From Ctena decussata (taxonomy: Eukaryota > Mollusca > Bivalvia > Lucinida > Lucinidae): a stretch of DNA of 64,000 nucleotides. Each line of letters starts with the position of its first letter. Position 1 is the stretch's first letter. Made by a program: the position numbers and the translations under genes. The notes below the pieces were generated by a model. That model was not told the DNA's origin, ran no database searches, and saw only the letters and a list, made by a program, of their open reading frames with translations. The stretch is from assembly GCA_963989385.1 (NCBI GenBank), contig OZ022503.1:68732123-68796122 (forward strand), read 5' to 3'. Positions 55,901 to 64,000 of the stretch are shown one piece after another.

Positions 55901-58614
55901 TATACCGAAACATGAAGGAAATGCTGTCAGATTGATTAAATACCAGTCTATTTCTGCATGGGTCTGTAGACTGTGGTCTTTTTTAATGTAGCAAATAGAC
56001 TGATAGTGTTGTAATTTGATTTGGTTTGACCTCAATAAACTGCCCCAATCTAAAATGAGAATTCATTTGAAAGCCTGCTTAGAAGCTGCTGAATTTTAAG
56101 TTTTGACTTAAGGTAGTCAGTTACAGGATAACCGTGTTTTGTCTTTGTTAAATCCAAAGAGAGTTTTTGTTCAAGGTGAAATCGATCAGCGGTGGAGTAT
56201 ATACACTCACTAACAATGTCTTCCGTAAATATCCTAAGTTTTCGGGTAGATATGTCTGTAAAAAGAGTGGAAACCGAGATCAGACTGTTCCTTAGGAACC
56301 AGAATGATCAAGGCTTTCACAATTTCCATTCCATCTGCGCATTTTTGTAGGCATTACTCTTCGGTAGAACCGTAATAGCAGGGAAATAAATATAAGGGCA
56401 AGGACCGGCTGTGCTCGCAGCAGGTGCAGAATTTGGACAGCTCGTTTTTGGCATATTTTTGAACTTAAACATTGTTTTTCTAGGACACGGAACGGTGAAA
56501 TGTTTTGTTTTTTTTATTCCGTATCATACAATGTAAGTTTTACTAAAGTAATATACATATTCATGCTCCATCGATTGAATATATTGATCATGACTTATTT
56601 CATGAAATTCGATTTTATTGTATTTTAAAAAAAATGTAAAAATATCATTATTATCAAGATAACTTCTTTTTTTCTATCAGTTTGTTTAAAATATCCTATA
56701 TTATAGATTATATGATTTGCAGAAATGAAAATGCATTCATGTGCTAGAGACATGAATTTAAATGGGAAATGTGTAAAAATGTATGTAGAAATACAAAATA
56801 TTGTTTTTAAGGAAAACAAAACGGTAAAAAAATTCTTGTCCGTAATGTTTTATAGCCCTTTCGGTTATTCAGCTAGTATAATGAATTGAATGCCCCATCC
56901 ATTTTTTTACTCAGTATCTTAAACACAAAAATTAGGGTTTTACTGTACATGCAGATATCCACAAGATCGTATTTTAGGAGGGGCCAGTAGAAAATCAGTT
57001 CATGTACGGGCAGTTTCTACCAATCTGCATCTGGGATGCACAAGTCTTGGTAAACAAATTAAGGCAACCATACCATTGATATAAATGTCATGAAGGTTAA
57101 ATGATCTACACAGACAATAGTACTGTGACTTAGATGAGAGTCATGAACTGTATGTTTTCGTTTCACCAGCAACTTAGTTAGAAGCAAGACATTAAAATTT
57201 GTTATCACAAATATTATACATGTAACTACATGCATGATGGCATTGTTAACTGGCAGTTATGTGTTTCATGTTACATTATTGCCCAGTGCCAATAGAGAAT
57301 GCTATTTAAAAAGCAATCACTGCATTTATTAGCATTCTGATAGCTCGCTGGCAGGAGATTTATAGGTCTCATGCCTGCCGGCAAGCAGGAGACTTTTAGA
57401 GCTCCCGCCAGCCGGCAGGCAGGAGACTTTTAGGTCTTGTGAAAGCCGGCTTGCAGGACGAAAACGACGACATCGCCAATTTGAACTTACGAGGCACACA
57501 CTGTCCTGGTGCCAATTTATCTCCAGTTGTACAGACACACTGATTAAGGGCATTGCAGATTTCGTCAGCATTATTGCAGTCTGAGTCATTTAGGCATTCT
57601 GAAGAATAAGAAAATGAAATGAAAACGGCCAATTGCGGCCCAATTCATATCTGGTTCATTGCATGACAATATATTTATTTACTTTAAATTCTCCAAACGA
57701 TTCTTCTTAAGCGCAAATAGCACTCGCAAACAACGTTGATTGTAACAAGTCTCTGTGTTTTTGTTGTTGTTTTTTTTCGAGAAATTTACGCGGTATCGTC
57801 AGCGTGTTCTGACGTCGTCAAAGGGTCTCCGCGGCGAACTGGTTAAAAGTGCTGACTTTTAAACTTAAGGTCTCTCCTCGCTGTGGGTTTGCGCTACAGC
57901 CAGCATATACATGAGACTGCCGAGTTCTGTTTACGGAAAGTCCTGTGGATTTCCCAGAAGCTTTGGCTTTCGCCCATCTGTCTTATGGGAAATAATCTTA
58001 TAAGGGTCGTAAAGCAAACAAACAAACAAAGTTTTTGGTTTGACGACGACGTTAGCAAACTTGTTTTAGGTGCCTAACCTCAAACCCCGTTGTGATGCGA
58101 AACATATTAGTAACCAATTCATGAGGAGTTAGTAATTTCATAACGAGCAAACATATTTAATACTGTGTTAAAATATCATGAAACATTATGCTTGAAAAAA
58201 TTGGGGCAAAAAGGGCAAGGACGGACGCATATAGCCTTATCCCAGCCAAACAAATCACCCAAACCCTTATTCAAAAGTGGACAGTGTAAATGAAATCAGC
58301 TTCAGTGTTCTTAAAACAACGCATGATTCGTTTATATATAGTGCATGGGAAAATGGTAATTCATTTCAATCGTTTTGCAAAGATGTATCATAAAATGGCG
58401 GTCTTAGGAATATGACAATTAACGGCATGAATTCACATAACCAAAGAGAGCTTTTCGGCACATGTATATTAGTAAAATGGAAACATTATTTTTCTAAAGC
58501 TTGACATACCTGCTGTGCAAGGAATACAATTACCAAGGACGTTGACTGTTCCCGGGGCACATATACAGACACCGTTCGTGCAGACCTGATCGTCAGGACA
58601 AGCTGGGACACAAT
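46942..58614 (-). CDS. Gene B: partial tandem paralogue of gene A, last four coding exons
   Basis: Exons at 58614-58510, 57598-57491, 52867-52742 and 46961-46942 match exons 8-11 of gene A in order, strand, phase, splice sites and cysteine spacing. Together they code about 119 residues. No premature stop or frameshift is visible, so the part seen looks functional. No exon matching A exons 1-7 was found between 58615 and 64000. Either they lie beyond the window or only the 3' half was duplicated. The 3' end of B lies about 3.9 kb upstream of the gene A promoter, so the copies are head-to-tail. Introns are larger than in A because of unique insertions. Confidence 0.8.
47400..48380 (+). repeat. 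TCAAGGTCA-type repeat block inserted in gene B intron 10'
   Basis: Four units of about 150 bases with CATGACCTTGACATCAAGG, GTACC(T/C)TTTAAAACTTTAGAC and AACTTTAACCAAAACA, then GGACGCGGACGCAGACGC and the hairpin TGAACTTTCGTTCAGGCGAG. Absent from the matching intron of gene A. Confidence 0.8.
49830..50027 (-). CDS. Short frame in left foldback arm, unknown
   Basis: A 65-residue frame containing TRKMACTEVVASI, ENQNQN, SLDYTLLPKNQ and YIELTDY. The right arm (51092-51331) codes a similar peptide in the same frame for about 55 residues, with a small in-frame length change. It may be a relic of an element-encoded protein. No domain is recognised and coding is uncertain. Confidence 0.3.
   Translation of the reverse strand: MLKTMGKPRKTRKMACTEVVASITYPCPIENQNQNATFTSLDYTLLPKNQTIQGVFTDYIELTDY
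50657..50953 (+). CDS. 98-residue frame in the foldback centre, unknown
   Basis: The N-terminal half (CSICYAVKP, LDEIVAKRMIAILKD) is unique to the centre. The second half repeats the arm peptide (KRKMACTDVVASI, IENQNQNQ). The C-x-x-C could suggest a zinc ribbon fragment, but too little is present to assign a function. Confidence 0.3.
   Translation: MPNAQIPYTGDYERIVCSICYAVKPASVTSPKLDEIVAKRMIAILKDNWKIKEKQKKRKMACTDVVASITCYYPIENQNQNQKHVALMHFVEASAVDT
51092..51331 (+). CDS. 79-residue frame in right foldback arm, unknown
   Basis: A lysine/arginine-rich start (KTRKKTRKMA), then TEVLASI, FISLDYYLLSKN and VYIELTDY. It aligns with the left-arm peptide. The 3' end reads into non-matching sequence. Confidence 0.3.
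   Translation: MEKTRKKTRKMAVTEVLASIACLYSTEMKHDVMPKAIFISLDYYLLSKNRIIQNVFTVYIELTDYKQLGDVAFSRFRGR
52408..52475 (+). repeat. R2 fragment
   Basis: GAGTAACTACACTTCAGG through CCCCAACATCAAAGGGAA, identical in long stretches to 53633-53700. Confidence 0.8.
52742..52867 (-). CDS. Gene B exon 10': basic seven-cysteine module
   Basis: The exon is 126 nt, acceptor TTTACAG and donor GTGAGT, phase 1-1. It encodes GKLGGACLNGKC, KGKRVR, then CNTTTNMCECRHNC and EETTVCKRN. It is two residues shorter than the gene A equivalent, lacking one Lys-Ser repeat. It sits alone between a 3.5-kb foldback element and a 4-kb insertion, yet its frame and splice sites are intact. Confidence 0.87.
53630..54060 (+). repeat. 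Dispersed repeat R2, uninterrupted copy
   Basis: Reverse complement of 25680-25971 plus 26882-27135. Contains AGCTCTTTCCCAAATAGATG and CAGCACCGAACATAAAAC, and serves as the empty-site reference for the mariner-type element. Confidence 0.8.
54717..54756. repeat. 40-bp palindrome
   Basis: CTCATAGGCTGG and CCAGCCTATGAG around ACAACCCGTTGT. Confidence 0.85.
54797..55443. repeat. Direct duplication of a 260-bp segment
   Basis: 54797-55050 and 55176-55443 share AGAGAATACATTCACAAG, GTGACCCTGACAATATCTGG and ATATGACAGTCGATTC. In the second copy 42 codons are open (REYIHKKEHGPDYVFSANE and on); the first copy lacks one C and is frameshifted. Confidence 0.75.
55450..57330. other. No gene seen inside the 4-kb insertion
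   Basis: AT-rich sequence with only short frames and no clear repeat identified by eye. Confidence 0.4.
57491..57598 (-). CDS. Gene B exon 9': EB/EGF-like module
   Basis: The exon is 108 nt, acceptor TTCTTCAG and donor GTAAGT, phase 1-1. It encodes ECLNDSDCNNADEIC, then NALNQCVCTTG, and ends PGQCVP. About 29 of 35 residues match gene A exon 9 and all cysteines are kept. GCCGGC-rich repeats of an inserted element begin about 30 bases beyond the donor. Confidence 0.87.
57822..58080 (+). mobile_element. tRNA-derived SINE in gene B intron 8'
   Basis: Head GCGGCGAACTGGTTAAAAG with a B-box-like GGGTTTGCGCTAC, core CTTTGGCTTTCGCCC, tail (CAAA)n and GACGACGACGTTAGCAA. It matches the diverged copy at 9545-9720 in gene A. 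Confidence 0.7.
58510..58614 (-). CDS. Gene B exon 8': seven-cysteine module
   Basis: The exon is 105 nt, acceptor ATTTGCAG and donor GTATGT, phase 1-1. It encodes CVPACPDDQVCTNG, then VCICAPGT, and ends GNCIPCTA. All seven cysteines align with gene A exon 8 at 10702-10806, and the exon length is identical. It is the most 5' gene B exon I can identify. Confidence 0.85.
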
Positions 58615-58639
58615 CTGCAAATGGTAAACATGTGCTTAC

Positions 58640-59260
58640 AAAAACTCTAACATATTTGATCACATCACTATTGTGAAAATGGTCAGTGAAAAATCGGCGG
58701 AAAAAACGTGAATTTTCACGTTTATTTTGAAAACCCCGTGATTTTAGAACGTGATTTTTTTGCGAGCTGTTTCTAGCTGACCCCATGAAAAAACGATAGC
58801 TGTGAAAATTTCAAGCAAAAAGCACTTGACAATTTCACTGAACATAATTCCGTGAGAAGTTCATGAAACAGAATACGTGACCATTTCACGTTTTTTCACG
58901 GTCTTGTTCAGATATGAAAATGTGATATCTAAAGATATCTCAGAAGCTATGAGAGATAGAACAAATCTGACAATAGCAACGCAGTTTAACTCGATTTTTT
59001 CCACTCGATGGTCCTCCGTATGCCATCATACAGGGTTGAGAGATATTATTTGCACGCCCTCAAAAACACAACTATGAAAGTTTATATACACTTGCTATAA
59101 TGACTACATAACAAAAATATGCCCTGAATAGTCAGCATGTTCACAGTATTTTCATGGAAGAAATTCAAGACTTTTTCACACATTTTTCACAAGGTTTTCA
59201 GTTAGCACCTCCTGACGGCCTTTTCACTGATTATTTCACGGAGAACGGGTTACTCTTCGG
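58640..59260. mobile_element. Element with subterminal TTTCACG repeats
   Basis: Many copies of TTTCACG/CGTGAAA near both ends (for example AACGTGAATTTTCACG at 58706 and GATTATTTCACGG at 59228). Probably a nonautonomous DNA element; family not assigned. Confidence 0.5.
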
Positions 59261-60597
59261 CCGGTTTTGTGCCCAGAACTGATCTTGATAATTTTTGTAT
59301 TAGAAAACTAAGCGTTTGGCAAACCATATAGGCACATTTTGAAGTTTGTGTAACATAATCAAATACGTGACTTCCGGCTGATTCCATATGAGGTGTTGAA
59401 CGGAGTACACTGTTTACATGAGGTTCTTTATGGAAACAAGGACTCACCTGACACATCAGCTTTCCAAATTGACCTTTTGTTATTATCCACATTCTAGCAG
59501 AGATATTTACGTTTGAACAATCTAGTAAGGAGCAGTTTTATTCTTTTATCTTTTATGGAAACTCAAAACAGTAAATTTTATAAGTGTTTATGGACACCAA
59601 AATAAGCATAAGTTGGCATTGCTTTTGTGAAATAATAAAACAAATTACAAAACAAGAGTGAAACCTAAGTCTGCCAAGCAAAGGCATACATAGCAAAATG
59701 TTTCCGCAGGTTCTGGCACGGACCGGGGCGAGAGAAGTCATTTACCTCTTGTTTTGTCAAGCTATATTTCTTGTTTTCCTTTGTTTTATACTATTTAAAA
59801 TTACGACAAAGCTTCATCATGCCGATTATGAAAACACAAGAAATATTACTTTATGAATGCTAAACAGGTACAGCGGCTGAAAAGGGAGGCAAAATCACTA
59901 AACCAAGAAACCAAGGTGAACCTACAGATCGTAGCAGCTCAGTACCAGTGTTGGCTTGACATAGTTTTCCAAGTACGATAAAAATCCATTAAATACAGTC
60001 ACAAATAAAAGACAAACTCAATGGACCATGAAGTACAGGTCACAATAACCTGCAGATAGTATGACGTCATTTGCAATATCATACTGAACAAGTGTGTTGC
60101 ATAACTATTAATTAATTTTGAAGGTATAAGGCAAAAAGGAACCATAAGATATAGGTAAGAATGATCAACGAATAGTTTGTGGGTTTTCGCATTGTCAGAC
60201 TGACCAACTTTTCCTAGTAAGATGCAAATCATTTAAACAGTGTTGGAAATATAAAACAAAACAAAAAACACTGGGCCATTAATGAAGGTCAAGGGCTCAG
60301 TATCTATAGATGCTGTGCAGTTCCTGTGCAGTTCTAGCGATATACTATCTGATCAAATATCAGCAATCTCAACGAATGAAGCCAGGGAAAAGTTCACCTA
60401 AATCAGAAACCGTTATTACACAGACTCATTGGACGAAACATATTGTCAAAGACACAGGATTCAGCAATACAGCAGCTACCGTCATAAGGATACAGCATCT
60501 GACCATATAGTTTTATTATAAAACAAGAATTCCGTTGAATGCTAACTCGCACTTGCTGTATGCCTTCACATTCAGAACCCAATGAATATACCAAGTG
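59261..60597. other. No gene seen
   Basis: No splice-flanked cysteine-rich exon matching gene A exons 1-7 and no recognised repeat. Confidence 0.4.
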
Positions 60598-61500
60598 ATT
60601 CTGGAGAAAAACGTTGATTTTATTGGTTTTGCTATTTTTTTAGTAACGGTGACCATCTTGGATTCTTGACCCGCCTAAATTTTATCATTCTGAAGCCCTG
60701 CAGTCTAATCATGCAACATTTTGAAAGTTGAGAATCATGGATGCAGGGGTTTTAGAGAAGAAGTCATTTGAATGGACTTAAATGATTGGGTCGACGTAAA
60801 TTATTCTAGGGTCGACGTAGGGTCACTGTGACCTAATTCCGCTACAGATGTTTTTTTTATTTTGATGACTCTGAACACCAAGGTCTCACCTATGCTTCAT
60901 ACAAAATTTCAGCTAAATATACCAAGTGGTTCTGGAGAAAAAACTTTTATTGTTTTTGCTATTTTTAGTAACAGCGACCATCTTGGATTCTCGACCCGCC
61001 TGAAATTGACCATTCTGAAGCCATGCAGTCTGATCATGCTGCATGTGAAATTTGAGAGCCATGGATGCAGTGGTTTAAGAAAATAAGTCATTTGAATGGA
61101 CTTAAAAGATTGGGTCGACGTAAATTATTCTATGATAGACGTCAGGTCGCTGTGACTTAATAGCGCTACATATTTTTTTTTTATTTTTATAATTTTAAAT
61201 ACCAAAATCCTACTTGGGCTCCATACAAAATTTCAGCCAAATATACTAAGTGGTTCTGGAGAAAAAGTTGATTTTATTGGTTTTGCTATTTTTAGTAACG
61301 GCAGCCATCTTGGATTCTTGACCCGACTGAATTTTACAATTCTGAAGCCATGCAGTCTGATCATGCTGCATGTTTAATTTGAGAACCATGGATGCAGTGG
61401 TTTTAGAGAAAAAGTCTTTTGAATGGACTAAAACGCTAGGGTCGACGTAAATTGTTAACAGACGGACGGACGGACTGACAGACGGACGGAAAACCGGACG
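60598..61500. repeat. Three tandem units of about 330 bp
   Basis: Each contains CCATCTTGGATTCT(T/C)GACCCG, GCAGTCTGATCATGC-like, TTTGAATGGACT and GGGTCGACGTAAATT; the block ends in GACGGACGGACGGACTG. Confidence 0.8.
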
Positions 61501-62389
61501 CCTATATCGCACCTTGCTCAAGCAGATGTGACAATAACAGGCTACATTACAGCATTCTGATGGAAAACCTTACTTCGTACGAACGTGACGTTATACCTTG
61601 CTGAATGTATTAGAGTGACACTTCTATTTGGGCTAATAACATTGTAGGTCCTGTTCGGACTGCTTCTGTGAAACATTCCGAACAGGGACTGCAATCTAGT
61701 CATTTGACTGAGCCATACAGTAACACCGTCTTGCCGGGCCACAACAGGTCGCTAATTATTGCGTTAACATTAAAGATCCTGACCAGACTGACTGTCTCTG
61801 CTGCAGAGCAGACTGACCAGGGTCTGGAATGTACGCCAGCTGATTTTGTCATGCTGTTGCACCGTTCTAAACTAAGCTAGTTATGAAGTTCCTTAGGGTA
61901 CCGTATTTGCCCTGGATATTCGTATACTAATGCCGGTGCAGGTTTTAGAAGTTTTGATTTCTAATCTGGGTCGTCAGTGCCTATGTTCTCTGCGGTCGAA
62001 AGGCGTTAGGGTATCGTTGAGTCAGCGATGATTCAACGTCACCGTCGTTGATTCGATGTTGTCCGACATTTTGTACCCGCTAAGTTCCTGCTAGTGCAAA
62101 ATTCTGTAGTTGAAACGGCTGTGCCACTCGAATCTCTTTGGTAAGTACGGTACCAGAAATATTAGAACTTACATGTTAGAGGTAAGAATAGTTCAACAGT
62201 ACACAATCCAAATCAAATATGTTCATAAATATTTTAGGCTCTATCACTTCAACTTCCCTTCCACTAGATTTCATTCATAGTCAGTAGTTACGCCAGTGCT
62301 CAGATAGCACGGAATTATTAAGGTCTCTAGTTGTAAAACAACCCAATCATAATAACTAGATAGTAAATTAGGTCTCGTGCAGGTGAAGC

Positions 62390-62660
62390 CATGTGTGTGT
62401 AAAAGTATTGACAGCCGTCTCTTCTTTATTAGAATATGAATATTCTTTTCTATTTTTCCCTTTGTGCATTTACATTTAGCATTTTATTATTAATATTATT
62501 ACCTAATTCATTCATAATAGAAGTATAATGAGATCAGTTGTTAAAGTGTTGTATAATATCATATGTCACTCCTTGTTTGTATTATAACTGATATGTAATT
62601 TGGGCGGGAGGCCCTTATTTACGAAATAAAATATTTGTATTGTATTGTATTGCATTTAGG
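62390..62660 (+). mobile_element. 3' end of a retroposon with TATTG tail
   Basis: GGGCGGGAGGCCCTTATTT, then ACGAAATAAAATATTTG and (TATTG)3. This looks like the 3' terminus of a 5'-truncated LINE or SINE. No coding part remains. Confidence 0.6.
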
Positions 62661-63039
62661 CTATCTCCCACTTCCGGTCAGCAATAGTGTTCCGGATCAT
62701 GCTTTAAAACCTAACTGAATTTTTAAAAGATGCTTTGCATCAAATAATGCTCCTGTTATGTATGAATTAGCAAATATGTTGACGCCTCTTTGGTATAAAT
62801 CCTTCAAGCCTAGAACTGGATACACGAAAATTTACAATGGACGTAGGTAGTTTAAATTGCCAGAGACTCAATGTTCAATGTTGCTGACATTACATGTATT
62901 CAACTGCAACTTTTTCAAGAAAGCATCAAAATTTGAGGAGGAAATGAACGCACAAAGAATAAACTTGAAGCATATAGCTAAGATTTCTGCATGTTTTTGT
63001 GTTTATCTCAGGAAATCGGCCTTACAGTGGGCACATTGC

Positions 63040-64000
63040 AATAGTAACAAGAGGGCCATGAGGCCCTGAATCGCTCACCTGAACAATTGGCAAGCTGGCT
63101 TTTACTTATCATGTCTGTAATTGTCAAAATATGAGTTTTGGGTCAAAAGTCAAAGAATGACCATGACCACATGTACTCATTAAGACAACCATATATACCA
63201 TTTTTAGGCCAAAATCTTCAAAACTTTCCATGAAATCTTATGTTCTAGCATTTTCCCATATTTGACCATGCCGCTAAAAAGGTCAACGTAAACCCAAGGT
63301 CAACAGTCTTGGTGGTACTCTAGTACTCCATGCTATTTACCAAGTTTCAAGGCCATAGGTGGATTGGTTCTGGAGAAGAAAAATATTAAAGATTTAAACC
63401 ATAAGTGGTAATGGCGGCCAAGTTGGTCATGTGACCTGGACCGTTTGAACAAATTTTTCATTCAATCAACCCCTGGAGGCTCTATATGAAATGTGTTCAC
63501 AATTGGCCCTTTGGCTTTTGAGGAAATGGCTGAAAATGTCAAAATATGAGCGATCTGGATCAAAGGTAAAAAAATAACCTTGACCTCTTGTACTCATAAT
63601 TCTTCATGAACTCATTAAGACAACTGTATATACCAATTTTTAGGCCAAAATCTTCAAAACTTTCCATGAAATCATATGTTCTACCATTTTCCCATATTTG
63701 ACCTTGCTGTAAAAGGTCAAGGTCAACACAAGGTCATAATTTGAACAATCTTGATAGTACTCAAGTACCCAATGCTACATACAAAGTCTCAAGGCCATAG
63801 GTCAATTGGTTCTGGAGAAGGAGATTTATAAAGGTATTTACCATATATGGGCATGGCGGCCATGTTGGTCATGTGTCCAGGAGCGTTAGAAAAATTTTTC
63901 ATTCCCTCAACCCCTCGAGGCTCTATATGAAATTTGGTTTCAACTGGCTTAGTGGTTTTAGAGCAGATTCTTTGAAATTGTCAAAATTTGAAATTTCTGG
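63040..64000 (+). repeat. TCAAGGTCA-type repeat, running off the window
   Basis: Starts with AAGAGGGCCATGAGGCCCTG and CGCTCACCTGAAC, the classical bivalve head, followed by two units with AAAGGTCAAGGTCAACAC and GGCATGGCGGCCATGTTGG. Confidence 0.85.

Larger units (their letters stand above)
53398..57465. mobile_element. 4-kb gene B-specific insertion with GCCGGC-rich ends
   Basis: Gene A reads through this point (near 8690-8725), so the block is extra in B. The left end (53405-53460) and right end (57335-57462) carry the same unit, about CTAAAAGTCTCCTGC plus GCCGGCTGGC, in opposite orientation, with two to three tandem units on the right. The interior holds R2 (53630-54060), a tandem duplication (54797-55443) and AT-rich sequence without a transposase. 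Confidence 0.65.

Overview
The window reads as intron- and repeat-rich nuclear DNA of a bivalve mollusc, probably a clam. This is inferred from the AT-rich base composition, the typical bivalve repeats (TCAAGGTCA-type blocks ending in a GCTCACCTGAGCC hairpin, and the 240-bp GAGCCGCGACACG palindromic element), tRNA-derived SINEs, a Penelope-like retroelement fragment, and small cysteine-rich exons of a secreted protein. Almost all other open reading frames are chance or lie in repeats.

Gene A (minus strand, 42,359 down to 6,410) is the main gene. I could piece it together from 11 small exons. A TATA box precedes a signal-peptide exon; nine exons follow, each coding one cysteine-rich module; the last coding exon holds six residues and a stop. 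Every intron is phase 1 and every splice site is AG/GT. The lengths sum to 924 nt, giving a predicted secreted protein of 307 residues with 51 cysteines and no membrane segment. Its introns, up to 13.6 kb, hold nearly all the rest of 6.4-42.3 kb: tandem arrays, MITEs, a hAT element, mariner-like TIR elements and a Penelope fragment.

Gene B (minus strand, 58,614 down to 46,942) is a tandem paralogue lying upstream of A. The window shows only its last four coding exons, matching A exons 8-11. The corresponding introns and 3' flank are also alignable, but each copy carries insertions the other lacks. B has a 3.5-kb foldback element, a 4-kb element bounded by GCCGGC repeats and a TCAAGGTC block. 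A has a palindromic 340-bp insertion and a GAGCCG MITE. A SINE in the same intron of both copies predates the duplication. The 5' exons of B were not found up to 64,000; they lie outside the window or the duplicate is partial.

Layout: 1-5.9 kb is repeats downstream of A; 6.0-42.4 kb is gene A; 42.4-46.3 kb is A promoter and intergenic; 46.3-58.6 kb is the 3' half of B; 58.6-64 kb is repeats, either an intron of B or intergenic. I see no bacterial gene, rRNA, functional tRNA or CRISPR array.
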